From: JAFALK01 sp042701975 | GTDB lineage: Bacteria > Pseudomonadota > Gammaproteobacteria > Burkholderiales > Burkholderiaceae_C | Direction: 5' to 3' | DNA length: 64,000 nt | Assembly: GCA_042701975.1 (NCBI GenBank) | Contig: CP170561.1 | Location: 2,294,001-2,358,000, forward strand | In this document: piece by piece, positions 35,931-44,594 of the stretch | Position numbering within the stretch: position 1 is the stretch's first letter | Layout of the letters: each line of letters opens with the position of its first letter | Program-made: the position numbers and the translations under genes | Notes under the pieces: generated by a model | What the model saw: only the letters and a program-made list of their open reading frames with translations | What the model was told of the DNA's origin: nothing | Database searches by the model: none

Positions 35931-37340
35931 TCAAGGTGCATCCAGCTCGCGCTCCAGCCGCTGCAGCTGCGCGCGTATGGCCGCTCCCGTGCTGATCTGG
36001 GGGTTCGAGTAGCCGTCCGTCTTGCCCGCGTCCTTCTCGCGAGCGGCGATGAGCTTGCGCGCTTGGGCGTGAGCAGCCTCAAATGAGCGTGTCTTCTGCA
36101 GTGCATCGACGTACAGGGCCTGGCCGAAGAAGGTCAGCGGCGAGCGCGAGCCGCAGCCGTAGGAAGTGTGGGTGGCGTCGGCTGCGGTCATGACGAGCGT
36201 GTCGTCACCCGCCAGCGGTGCAATCCAGCTGCCCGAGTAGCAGGCCGAGATCGAGATCACGCGCCAACGCACGCCTGCATCGTCCAGCCATTGGCGCAGC
36301 AATTGCGGCGTGATGGATTCCGTCTCCAGTGGCCAGGTGCTGGTGGCGAGCTGACCGTCGGCGCCGCCATGCGAGGTGAGGTGCAGAAACAAGATGTCGT
36401 TGTCCTTGTTCATGACGGTGGCCATGCGCTCGATGACCTTGTGCAGGTTGGACGGCGTGGCCCAGGGTCGGCTCGTGGAGGTGGCGGGGTTGACGACGAG
36501 TTGCACGGTCCGGGGGGCGGCCCGAAAGCGCTCAGCGAGGGTGTTGGCAACGACCTCGCTCTCGCGCATGAACACGTCCTCCGTGGCATACGGCGCGTAG
36601 GTTGCGGCGAAGAGGGCGATATGGCCGGACTGAGACGGGCGCAGTTGGGCCAGCGCCTGGTCCAGCAGCCGCGGCTGCGCATCGACGACTTGCTGATTGA
36701 GCACCAGTCCGCGGTAGTCCGGCACTTCCTTCTTCGGCGGCAGCCACCAGAAGACCACCGGCGCCAGCCAGGCCCCGACGACCAGGGAGAGCGCTGTCAG
36801 CACCACCGCAAACACCTGCGCGACTCTCGTCCTCGCGTAGCGCCACAGCATGCGGATCTGGACCAGACCGAACCAGACCACCGGCGCCAACCACCAGGCC
36901 CATTGGCCTGAGAGCGGCCAGCTCTCTCGAGGACCGAAGATCAGCCTGGCCGCGATGAAGACGGCGACTTCAAGAAAGCTAAAGACCAGCGATGCCCAGC
37001 ACAGGAGTGCAAACAGCATCCAGGCCGGCGCGGGCTCCTCTTCTTTGGTGGGTGAGGACCGCACGACGATCCAGCACATCCAGATGCCAAGCGCGATGCT
37101 CGGCCAGCCCTTGAGCACCGCCCACGGGTCCAGTATCGGATCGCCCTCCAGCAGCCCGTGCTGAAAAATGCAGGCGAAGACATAGCCAGCAATGATCGGC
37201 TGCGCCACCATCGCTGCGCCACCGCGAAGGGCCTGCCAGCGCGGCGCCTTGAACATCAGCACCCGCGTGCTCTCCACCAGCCAACGGGCAAGCTGCCCTC
37301 CTTGCGGTGCAGGCTGTGCCTCGATCGCTGCTTCGTCCAT
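35931..37340 (-). CDS. Membrane-anchored C13 (caspase/legumain-like) peptidase
   Basis: The 469-residue protein has about five hydrophobic helices in residues 43-200 and then a soluble domain. That domain shows the C13 catalytic pair His324 (HLTSHGG) and Cys367 (ISACYSGSW). Members of PF01650 in proteobacteria are of unknown function; eukaryotic relatives are legumain and GPI transamidase. The ATG at 37340 is taken because a GGGAGCG box lies upstream; the frame open to 37403 has no homologous sequence. It is flanked by the GAF gene and an asparaginase. The membrane topology suggests a periplasmic or cytoplasmic peptidase domain tethered at the inner membrane. Confidence 0.82.
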   Translation of the reverse strand: MDEAAIEAQPAPQGGQLARWLVESTRVLMFKAPRWQALRGGAAMVAQPIIAGYVFACIFQHGLLEGDPILDPWAVLKGWPSIALGIWMCWIVVRSSPTKEEEPAPAWMLFALLCWASLVFSFLEVAVFIAARLIFGPRESWPLSGQWAWWLAPVVWFGLVQIRMLWRYARTRVAQVFAVVLTALSLVVGAWLAPVVFWWLPPKKEVPDYRGLVLNQQVVDAQPRLLDQALAQLRPSQSGHIALFAATYAPYATEDVFMRESEVVANTLAERFRAAPRTVQLVVNPATSTSRPWATPSNLHKVIERMATVMNKDNDILFLHLTSHGGADGQLATSTWPLETESITPQLLRQWLDDAGVRWRVISISACYSGSWIAPLAGDDTLVMTAADATHTSYGCGSRSPLTFFGQALYVDALQKTRSFEAAHAQARKLIAAREKDAGKTDGYSNPQISTGAAIRAQLQRLERELDAP

Positions 37341-37399
37341 GCGACATCGCTCCCTGATGTTTTCGCGGCGGTCCTCAGGCCCTTTGAGGGGCCTCGGCG

Positions 37400-38458
37400 T
37401 CAAGGCCGTTTGACGGCGGGCCTGACGCCCTGCGCGAGCGTAGCAGCCGCGCGCACCTGGCCCACTTCCACGCTTTCCCAGTTCATCAGGGTCGTCTTGC
37501 TGTAGCCACGCAGCAGCTCGCGTTGCGCGGCGTCGTGCGTCAGCAGCGCTTCGATCACGGCGGCCATCGCCGCCTCAGCACCTCGCACCGCGCCATCATC
37601 GATCTTGAGCGCCACGCCCAGGCCCAGCTCGGGCAGCGCCGCGCAGAACACGCCCTCCGCGCCGACCTTGCAGCACACGCGCTCGCCGAAGGCCTCCATC
37701 ACGCGGGTGTCAAAGCGGTTCGAACCTGCCACGAAGAAGGGCTGGCGCGCGATGGCCCGGCGCAGGCGCAAGGCCGCGGCTGCGCGGCCGGGCGAGAGGC
37801 CGTTGCCCGTGCCGGCGCGGGCAAAGCCGAGCGCCAGCGCGCGCAGCGGGATGCCGAAAGTGGGAATGGAGCAGCCGTCCGTGCCTCGCGGTGCGCTGTC
37901 AAGGTCGGCGCCGGTTGCGGCGGCCAGCGCTGCCGACACTTCGCGCATCGCCGGATGATCGGGGCGGATGTAGCCGCGCGCGAATTCGCCGGGATCCGCA
38001 CCTTGCGCTGCCGCCAGCTGGCAGGCCACGCAGACAAAGCCCGCGTGCTTGCCCGAGCAGTTGTTGTGCAGCGGCGTGGCCGTCTCGCCGCGCGAGAGCA
38101 TGCCGCGCAGGATCGGGTCGCGCGTCGGCCAGTGCGTGCCGCATTCCAGCGCGTTCACGTCGAGCCCCGCCTTGGCCAGCATGCCGGCCGAGGTGGCCAC
38201 ATGCTCGGGCTCGCCGTTGTGCGAGGCGCAGGCGATGGCGAGCTCGGCGTCGGTCAGCCCGAAGCGATCGGCCGCGCCGCTTTCCACCAGCGGCAGCGCC
38301 TGCAGCAACTTGACGGCCGAGCGCGGGAAGATCGGGCGATCGACATCGCCCAGCGCCGTCACCACACGGCCATCGGCATCGACAATGGCCAGCGCGCCGG
38401 TGTGGACCGACTCCACCGTGGCGCCACGAAGAACTTCGACAAGAACGGGATTGCTCAT
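37400..38458 (-). CDS. Asparaginase (AnsII/PF06089 family)
   Basis: The 352-residue protein matches the thermolabile L-asparaginase family, distinct from AnsA/AnsB, by PRSAVKLLQALPLVES (46-61), ASHNGEPEH and NNCSGKHAGF. It hydrolyses asparagine to aspartate and ammonia in the cytoplasm. It lies between the C13 peptidase and a divergent DUF429 gene (GTG 38461, 2 bp away), so the two starts share a very compact promoter region. Confidence 0.9.
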   Translation of the reverse strand: MSNPVLVEVLRGATVESVHTGALAIVDADGRVVTALGDVDRPIFPRSAVKLLQALPLVESGAADRFGLTDAELAIACASHNGEPEHVATSAGMLAKAGLDVNALECGTHWPTRDPILRGMLSRGETATPLHNNCSGKHAGFVCVACQLAAAQGADPGEFARGYIRPDHPAMREVSAALAAATGADLDSAPRGTDGCSIPTFGIPLRALALGFARAGTGNGLSPGRAAAALRLRRAIARQPFFVAGSNRFDTRVMEAFGERVCCKVGAEGVFCAALPELGLGVALKIDDGAVRGAEAAMAAVIEALLTHDAAQRELLRGYSKTTLMNWESVEVGQVRAAATLAQGVRPAVKRP

Positions 38459-38460
38459 TC

Positions 38461-39267
38461 GTGAACTGTAAATTGCTGGGCGTCGATTTCAGCAGCGCCC
38501 CGACACGCCACAAGCCGATCACCGTGGCTCGCGGCAGCCTGCACGGCCACGTGCTGCGGCTTGAAGAACTGCTGGCGCTGCCGAGTCTGGCCGATCTGGC
38601 GGCCTTGCTGCAGTCGGGCGAGTGGCTCGGTGGCTTCGATTTTCCGTTCGGGCTGCCGCGTGAATTGGCCGTTAGCCTGGGCTGGCCGCTGCAGTGGGGC
38701 GAGCTGATGAGCCGTTATGCCTTGATGCCGCGCGCCGAGATCCGCGCAAGCTTCAAGGCCTTCTGCGATGCGCGCCCCGTGGGCGGCAAATTCGCCCATC
38801 GCGCCTGCGACGCGCATTCCGGCGCGCACGCCAGCATGAAGTGGGTGAACCCGCCGGTGGCCTACATGATGCATGCTGGCGTGCCGCTGCTGATCGGCGC
38901 CGATGCCACGCTGCCAGGCCTGCGCGCGGGCCGTACCGATCGCATCGCGCTCGAGGCCTATCCCGGCCTGCTGGCCCGCGAGGTCTTGGGCCGGCGCTCC
39001 TACAAGAGCGACGATGCCGCCAAGCAGACAGCGGAACGCCTCATCGCCCGCAAGGACCTGATCGAGGCGCTGGAGCAAGGTCGCACACGGCTGGCTTTGC
39101 GATTGAAACTCACGCATGCCCAGCGCGACGCACTGGCCGGCGATGCGCGCGGCGATCTGCTGGATGCGGTGCTCTGCCTGATGCAGGCGGCGTGGGCGAG
39201 TGGGCAGCCGGGCTACGGCCTGCCAGCGCAGATGGATTCGCTGGAGGGCTGGATCATTTCAGCCTGA
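38461..39267 (+). CDS. DUF429 domain protein
   Basis: The 268-residue protein matches the DUF429 family with GVDFSSAPTR at the start, GGFDFPFGLP, ALEAYPGLLAREVLG and the C-terminal DLLDAVLCLMQAAW. The fold is RNase H-like, suggestive of a nuclease, but no function is established. The GTG at 38461 leaves 2 bp to the asparaginase start. Its last 14 bp overlap the end of the convergent glutaminyl cyclotransferase gene. Confidence 0.85.
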   Translation: MNCKLLGVDFSSAPTRHKPITVARGSLHGHVLRLEELLALPSLADLAALLQSGEWLGGFDFPFGLPRELAVSLGWPLQWGELMSRYALMPRAEIRASFKAFCDARPVGGKFAHRACDAHSGAHASMKWVNPPVAYMMHAGVPLLIGADATLPGLRAGRTDRIALEAYPGLLAREVLGRRSYKSDDAAKQTAERLIARKDLIEALEQGRTRLALRLKLTHAQRDALAGDARGDLLDAVLCLMQAAWASGQPGYGLPAQMDSLEGWIISA

Positions 39268-40030
39268 GCTTGATCTCGTAGAGCTTCGGCCACAGCTTGC
39301 CCGTCACGAACAGCCGCTTGGTCCCCGCGTCGTAGGCGATGCCGTTGAGCACGTCCACCTGCTTGCCGCGGCGCTCCGATTCCGGCAGCAGGCCGCGCAG
39401 GTCGATCCAGGCGGTGACCTTGCCGGTCTTCGGGTCGATGCGGGCGATGCGATCCGTCTGCCAGATGTTGGCAAAGATCTCGCCTTCGACCCACTCCAGC
39501 TCGTTGAGCTGATCGACCGGCTTGCCCTCGGCAGTGACCTTGATGCGGCGCTTTTCGGTCAGCGTGGCGGGATCGAGCACGCGCAGCTCGGCGGTGCCGT
39601 CGCTCATGTAGATCTGCGTGTCGTCGCGCGTCAGCGCCCAGCCTTCGCCGGGGTAGTTGAAGCGGCCCTTGAAGGCGAAGCCTTCGATGTCGAGCACGTA
39701 GCCGACCTGATTCTTCCAGGTCACGCCGACGATCTTGTCGCCCCAGTCGACGATGCCTTCGCCGAAGATGTCGCCCGGCAGCGCCACACCGCCGACGACC
39801 TTGCCGGTTTCCAGCTCGACCTTGCGCACGCTGGACGCGCCCTCCAGCCCTGTGCTCTCATAGAGGTAGCCCTTGCGGAAGAACAGGCCTTCGGTGAAGG
39901 CGCTGGTGTCGTGCGGCCGGGCCTTGACCACCGTGAAGGTGTAAACGGGCAGGGCAGCCTGGGCCGAGACGGCTGCGCCGACCGATGCGGCAGCCAGCAG
40001 CGCCGCGAGGAGCATGCGTCGAACTGCCAC
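39254..40030 (-). CDS. Glutaminyl-peptide cyclotransferase (bacterial QC)
   Basis: The 258-residue protein has a signal peptide (VRRMLLAALLAAASVGAAVSAQA by position 3-25) and the five-bladed propeller pattern of the plant/bacterial QC family (FTEGLFFRKGYLYESTG, LNELEWVEGEIFANIWQTD, LNGIAYD). It forms pyroglutamate at N-terminal Gln of secreted peptides. GTG 40030 is used because it keeps the positive RR before the hydrophobic core, which an ATG at 40015 would lose. It lies 1 bp after the arginase stop, so the operon is LOG-rocF-QC. Its last 14 bp overlap DUF429. Confidence 0.88.
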   Translation of the reverse strand: MAVRRMLLAALLAAASVGAAVSAQAALPVYTFTVVKARPHDTSAFTEGLFFRKGYLYESTGLEGASSVRKVELETGKVVGGVALPGDIFGEGIVDWGDKIVGVTWKNQVGYVLDIEGFAFKGRFNYPGEGWALTRDDTQIYMSDGTAELRVLDPATLTEKRRIKVTAEGKPVDQLNELEWVEGEIFANIWQTDRIARIDPKTGKVTAWIDLRGLLPESERRGKQVDVLNGIAYDAGTKRLFVTGKLWPKLYEIKLRLK

Positions 40031-40031
40031 G

Positions 40032-40952
40032 TTACTTGCGCATCAGCGTGGACTTGCCGAAGAGGGACTCGATCAGGTCCACCGCCAGCAGGGCCGTCTT
40101 GTTGCGCACGTCCAGAGCGGGGTTGAGCTCCATCACGTCGAGCGAGCCCATGCGGCCGGTATCGGCGATCATCTCCATGCACAGCTGCGCCTCGCGGTAG
40201 GTCGGGCCACCGGGGATGGTGGTGCCCACGCCAGGCGCGATCTCAGGGTCGAGGAAGTCGACGTCGAAGCTCACGTGCAGGTGGGTGTTGGCATCCAGCG
40301 TTGCGAGAGCCAACTCCATGGCGTGACGCATGCCCATCTCGTCGATGTAGCGCATGTCAAAGACTTCAAGGTCCTGCTCGTGCACGAAGCGCTTCTCGCC
40401 TTCGTCCACGCTGCGGATGCCGATCTGGCGGATCCACTTGGGGTTGATGGCCGGCACCTTGCCGCCGATCTCGATCAGCTCCTGCGGGCCGAAGCCGCAC
40501 AGGCAGGCCACGGGCATGCCGTGGATGTTGCCGCTGGGCGTGAGGCTGCTGGTGTTGAAGTCGGCGTGGGCGTCGAGCCAGAGGATGCGCAGCTTCTTGC
40601 CGGTGTCGCGGCAGTGGCGGGCGACGGCGCTGATAGAGCCCAGGCCCAGGCAGTGGTCGCCGCCCAGCAGGACGGGCAGGCGGCCGCCGGCCAGCTCACC
40701 GTACACGGCTTCGTGCACGGTGCGGTTCCAGGCGGTCACTTCGGCCAGGTGGCGGTAGCCGTCCACCGGCGGCAGCCAGGGGTTGCTGGGGCCGGAGAGG
40801 TTGCCGCGGTCCACCACGTCGCAGCCGCGTGCGGTGAGGGCCTCGCCGATGCCAGCCACGCGCATGGCCTCGGGGCCCATGCTGGCGCCGCGGGCGCCGG
40901 CGCCGATGTCGGTGGGGGCGCCGATCAGGGAAACATTTCGGAGCAGGGTCAT
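40032..40952 (-). CDS. rocF: Arginase
   Basis: Arginase splits arginine to ornithine and urea. The 306-residue protein has the Mn2+ ligands in LGGDH (96-100), WLDAHADFN (125-133) and SFDVDFLDP. The length is normal for RocF. It overlaps the LOG-family gene by 4 bp and precedes the cyclotransferase by 1 bp on the minus strand. No ornithine carbamoyltransferase or urea transporter is nearby. Confidence 0.95.
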   Translation of the reverse strand: MTLLRNVSLIGAPTDIGAGARGASMGPEAMRVAGIGEALTARGCDVVDRGNLSGPSNPWLPPVDGYRHLAEVTAWNRTVHEAVYGELAGGRLPVLLGGDHCLGLGSISAVARHCRDTGKKLRILWLDAHADFNTSSLTPSGNIHGMPVACLCGFGPQELIEIGGKVPAINPKWIRQIGIRSVDEGEKRFVHEQDLEVFDMRYIDEMGMRHAMELALATLDANTHLHVSFDVDFLDPEIAPGVGTTIPGGPTYREAQLCMEMIADTGRMGSLDVMELNPALDVRNKTALLAVDLIESLFGKSTLMRK

Positions 40953-41818
40953 GATGCTTTGGTCAGTTCGTATTCAGAGTCGAGCAGCTCCCAGGCCTCT
41001 TCGGCCGTCTCGACGAAGCGGAAGAGGTTCTCGTCGCCGGGGCTGATCATGCCGGTCTCGATCAGCAGGTCGAAGTTGATGAGCTTGCTCCAGAAATCGC
41101 GCCCGAAGAGCAGGATGGGGCGCTGGCGGCTCTTGCCCGTCTGGATCAGCGTGAGCACTTCAAAGAGTTCGTCCAGCGTACCGAAGCCGCCGGGGAAGGC
41201 CACCAGGGCCACCGCGCGCATCAGGAAGTGCATCTTGCGCAGCGCGAAGTAGTGGAAGCGAAAGCACAGCTCCGGCGTGATGTACGGGTTGGGCGCCTGC
41301 TCGTGCGGCAGCACGATGTTCAGGCCGATGCTTTTCCCCCCCACTTCGAACGCCCCGCGGTTGCCGGCTTCCATGACGCCGGGGCCGCCGCCGGTGACGA
41401 CGTAGATCGGGTTGGCGCTGTCCTTGGTGGCGGTGGTGACGAGGGCCGCAAAACGCCGCGCTTCCTCGTAGTAGCGCGCCATCTGCACGCGCATCTCGGC
41501 GCGATGGATGGTGACGGGGTCGCCGCCGCGCTGCGCTGTGGCCAGCATCTCTTGTGCGCCTTCCAGCGAGGCGATGCGGGCGCTGCCGAACATCACGATG
41601 GTGTGCTCGACGCCCAGCTCCTGCTGCATCAGCTCGGGCTTGAGCAGCTCCAGCTGCATGCGCACCGGGCGCATCGATTCGCGCAGCAGGAACTGCTCGT
41701 CCGTGAAGGCGAGGCGGTAGGCGCTGCCGGGGGCGTCGTAGTCGGGCGACGGGACGGGCGCCATGGCGTCGTCGTGCGCGCTCTTGAAGTTGCGGGCCTT
41801 GAGTTTCTTTTTGGACAC
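40949..41818 (-). CDS. TIGR00730 family Rossmann protein (LOG-type, cytokinin riboside 5'-monophosphate phosphoribohydrolase-like)
   Basis: The 289-residue protein has the signatures VTGGGPGVMEA (141-151) and AFPGGFGTLDELFE (207-220). LOG proteins release free base from nucleotide monophosphates, and in plant-associated bacteria can make cytokinin. GTG 41818 is preceded by GGAGG at 7 nt, which decides it over the longer frame to 41920. A long N-terminal extension of about 70 residues before the Rossmann fold is typical of this subgroup. The stop overlaps arginase. Confidence 0.9.
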   Translation of the reverse strand: MSKKKLKARNFKSAHDDAMAPVPSPDYDAPGSAYRLAFTDEQFLLRESMRPVRMQLELLKPELMQQELGVEHTIVMFGSARIASLEGAQEMLATAQRGGDPVTIHRAEMRVQMARYYEEARRFAALVTTATKDSANPIYVVTGGGPGVMEAGNRGAFEVGGKSIGLNIVLPHEQAPNPYITPELCFRFHYFALRKMHFLMRAVALVAFPGGFGTLDELFEVLTLIQTGKSRQRPILLFGRDFWSKLINFDLLIETGMISPGDENLFRFVETAEEAWELLDSEYELTKAS

Positions 41819-41879
41819 TAAAAAACCTCCATGCGGAGCACTGCGGTGCGAGCCACTTCCGGAGCGGCCGAGCAGTGGC

Positions 41880-42635
41880 TCATGCGTGCATTGTCTTGCA
41901 GACGGAACAGCCTGGATCACGCGCCAGGCGCAACTCGCTCCATTCCATGCGGCGGGCGTCGAGCATCAGCAAGCGCCCGGCAAGGCTGGGGAGGGTGGTG
42001 GCCAGCAGCTTGAGCGCTTCGGCCGCCTGCGTGGCACCGATGATGCCGACGATGGGTGCGAACACGCCCATGGTCGAGCACGCGATTTCCTCGACCGGTG
42101 CGTCCGGCGGGAACAGGCAGGCATAACAGGGCGCTTCAGCGCAGCGCACGTCGTAGACCGACACCTGGCCGTCGAAGCCGATCGCCGCGCCGGAGACCAG
42201 CGGTCGTCGGTGCCGCACGCAGGCCGCGTTGACGAGCTGGCGGGTGGCGAAGTTGTCGGTGCAGTCGAGCACCACGTCGGCTTGACTCACCAGCTCGTCG
42301 AGCAGGACAGCGTCGGCGCGCTGCTGCACGGCCTGCACTTGTACGCCCGGATTGAGCTGGGCCACGGCCTGCGCTGCCGATGCCACCTTGGCCTGGCCGA
42401 TGCGGCTGCTGGCGTGGGCGATCTGGCGCTGGAGGTTGGTCAGCTCCACGTGATCGTCATCCACCAGGATCAGCCGGCCAACACCAGCCGAGGCCAGGTA
42501 CAGCGCCACCGGCGAGCCCAGGCCGCCTGCGCCGACGACGAGTGCCGTGGCATCGAGCAGCCTTTGCTGGCCCTCGATGCCGATCTCGTCGAGCAGGATG
42601 TGCCGCGAGTAGCGCAGCAGCTGGTCGTCATTCAT
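41880..42635 (-). CDS. moeB: HesA/MoeB/ThiF family adenylyltransferase (MoeB)
   Basis: MoeB adenylates the C-terminal glycine of MoaD for molybdopterin synthesis. The 251-residue protein has GAGGLGSPVA (36-45), a DDDHVELTNLQRQ region (59-71), Cys-x2-Cys pairs CYAC and CSVC for zinc, and the catalytic-type GCACSTMGVF-like loop (here IACSTMGVF). ThiF is the close alternative. It lies 14 bp past a terminator behind ctpA, so it may have its own short promoter. It could also help supply molybdenum cofactor to the IorAB enzyme elsewhere in the window. Confidence 0.9.
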   Translation of the reverse strand: MNDDQLLRYSRHILLDEIGIEGQQRLLDATALVVGAGGLGSPVALYLASAGVGRLILVDDDHVELTNLQRQIAHASSRIGQAKVASAAQAVAQLNPGVQVQAVQQRADAVLLDELVSQADVVLDCTDNFATRQLVNAACVRHRRPLVSGAAIGFDGQVSVYDVRCAEAPCYACLFPPDAPVEEIACSTMGVFAPIVGIIGATQAAEALKLLATTLPSLAGRLLMLDARRMEWSELRLARDPGCSVCKTMHA

Positions 42636-42648
42636 GCGCGGATGGTAA

Positions 42649-42672
42649 AACGGCCCGCGTTCGCGGGCCGTT
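42649..42672 (-). terminator. Hairpin terminator between ctpA and moeB
   Basis: AACGGCCCGC, loop GTTC, GCGGGCCGTT. On the minus strand the hairpin is followed by TTTTACC, so it terminates ctpA transcripts 25 bp past the ctpA stop. Only 13 bp separate it from the moeB start, so moeB probably relies on read-through or a promoter inside the ctpA tail. Confidence 0.85.
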
Positions 42673-42696
42673 GCTGGGTGTTTCGCTGAGATGCGA

Positions 42697-44151
42697 TCAG
42701 GGCTGCTTTTCCTCAGCCTTGGTGTCGGCCCTGGCTTCGGGCTTGCCGACCGTCACGGCCTTGCTGATCGCCACGGGCTTGCCTTGCAGCTGGTTCAGCG
42801 CCTGGCGCAGCGGGAAGTCTTCGGTCGAGCCGTACTCGGGCAGCGGCTTGATTTCCTTCTTGGCGGCGCGATCCTCTTCCAGCTTCTTGCGGGCTTCCTC
42901 GCGGGCCTTTTCCAGGGCCTCGTCCTTGGCTTCCTCGCCGTTCTTGAGGTGGCGCTCCAGGTCGGCCTCGCGGGTCAGCAGAGCAGCGAAGATGTTGCCT
43001 TCTGCGGTCTCGTCCACCGCCACGTCAGGCGTGATGCCCTTGGACTGGATGGAGCGGCCGCTCGGGGTGTAGTAGCGGGCGGTGGTGATCTTCAGCGCGG
43101 TGTCTTCGCTGAGCATGAAGCTCTGCTGGACCGAGCCCTTGCCGAAGGTCTGCGAGCCCATGATGACGGCGCGCTTGTTGTCCTGCAGGGCGCCGGCCAC
43201 GATCTCGCTGGCCGAGGCCGAGGCGCCGTTCACCAGCACCACCACCGGCACGTTCTTCAGCGCGGCCGGCAGCTTGCGCAGCGGGTCGCTGCCGCCGCGA
43301 CGGACGTAGTCGGCCGGATCGGCGCGGAAGTCCATGTTGGAGTCGCGCATCTGGCCCTTCATCGAGACCACGTCGGCATTGCTGGGCAGGAAGGCGGCCG
43401 AGACAGCCACCGCGCCTTCGAGGATGCCGCCCGGATCGGTACGCAGGTCCAGCACCAGACCCTTGATGTTCGGGTCCTGCTTGTAGAGCTCTTCGACCTT
43501 GCGGGCGAAGTCGTCCACGGTGCGTTCCTGGAACTGCGTGATGCGAACCCAGGCGTAGCCCGGCTCGACCATCTTGGCGCGCACGCTCTGGACCTTGATC
43601 TCCTCGCGGGTGATCGTGACCGGGAAGCTGCGCTGCTCGGTCTTGCGGAAGATCGTCAGCGTGACCTTGGTGCCGGCGTCGCCGCGCATCTTCTTGACGG
43701 CCTGGTCGAGCGAGAGGCCGCGGACCAGGGTGTCGTCGATCTTGGTGATCAGGTCGCCGCCTGCCAAGCCGGCGCGAAAGGCGGGCGAGCCTTCAATCGG
43801 GGAGACGATCTTCACGAGGCCGTCTTCGGCGCCGATCTCGATGCCCACGCCGACGAACTTGCCGGAGACGCTCTCCTTGAAGTCCTTGTAGCCCTTCTTG
43901 TCGAAGTACTGCGAGTGCGGATCCAGGCCGGCAACCATGCCGCCGATCGCGTCGTTGATGAGCTTCTTCTCGTCGACGGGCTCGACGTAGTTCTGCTTGA
44001 CCTGCTCGAACACGGCGGCCAGGCGTCGCATCTCGTCGAGGGGTAGCGGGGCGAGGCTGCCGGAGGCATTCGCCTGCAATTGCAAGGTGGCCAGCGCGCC
44101 GGCCACCACACCCAGGGCCATCCAGCCCGCGACTTTCAGTTTGGCACCCAT
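42697..44151 (-). CDS. ctpA: C-terminal processing peptidase (S41, PDZ)
   Basis: The 484-residue protein has a hydrophobic N-terminal signal or anchor (8-28), a PDZ domain (about 95-185) and the S41 catalytic dyad Ser313 (NGASASASEI) and Lys338 (TFGKGSVQ). It cleaves C-terminal tails of periplasmic or membrane proteins. The C-terminal stretch from about 400 is charged, Glu/Lys/Ala-rich and probably coiled coil. It is followed by a terminator and moeB. Confidence 0.94.
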   Translation of the reverse strand: MGAKLKVAGWMALGVVAGALATLQLQANASGSLAPLPLDEMRRLAAVFEQVKQNYVEPVDEKKLINDAIGGMVAGLDPHSQYFDKKGYKDFKESVSGKFVGVGIEIGAEDGLVKIVSPIEGSPAFRAGLAGGDLITKIDDTLVRGLSLDQAVKKMRGDAGTKVTLTIFRKTEQRSFPVTITREEIKVQSVRAKMVEPGYAWVRITQFQERTVDDFARKVEELYKQDPNIKGLVLDLRTDPGGILEGAVAVSAAFLPSNADVVSMKGQMRDSNMDFRADPADYVRRGGSDPLRKLPAALKNVPVVVLVNGASASASEIVAGALQDNKRAVIMGSQTFGKGSVQQSFMLSEDTALKITTARYYTPSGRSIQSKGITPDVAVDETAEGNIFAALLTREADLERHLKNGEEAKDEALEKAREEARKKLEEDRAAKKEIKPLPEYGSTEDFPLRQALNQLQGKPVAISKAVTVGKPEARADTKAEEKQP

Positions 44152-44594
44152 GATGCTCTTCCCGTCAAAACTGCTCGAACAACTGCTTGGTCAGTCCTGC
44201 CGCCACACGGGTGATGAACCCTTGATGACGGTGTCGCCAGTATAGGGCGACCCTCGGAATATGGACGGAAGTCAGGGGCCTTCAAGAGGGGGGATAGCGG
44301 CCCTTTTCATCGCATTCCGTCGCATTCCTGCTGGGTCTGCGCCAGATTGCACGGAATCCGGACGTCCGGTCCGGAGGCTAGAATTGCGGCGTCGAAAAAG
44401 GCTGGCTTGGTTTGGTAAGCCCAAGTCCTTTCGCGAACGAAGACCCGTTCTTCGTCCTCGAAGGCTCTGTCGCAGCCCTGCGCATGTGACCCCACGACGA
44501 ACTTGCGGCGCCCGCTCCCGGGCGTCAGACGGTTCGTCCGAGGGGATCGCAAGACACATTCCCCGGTCGAACGACCGCTTCTGGAGTTTGTCTC
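44152..44594. other. 443-bp intergenic region upstream of ctpA and the FAD monooxygenase
   Basis: This divergent gap has no supported gene. A -10-like TAGAAT lies near 44378, but no matching -35 is present at the usual spacing. A short inverted segment GGACGTCC and CGGTCCGG occurs around 44362-44374. Promoters for ctpA (minus) and the monooxygenase (plus, with TGGAG before 44595) should lie here. Confidence 0.4.
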
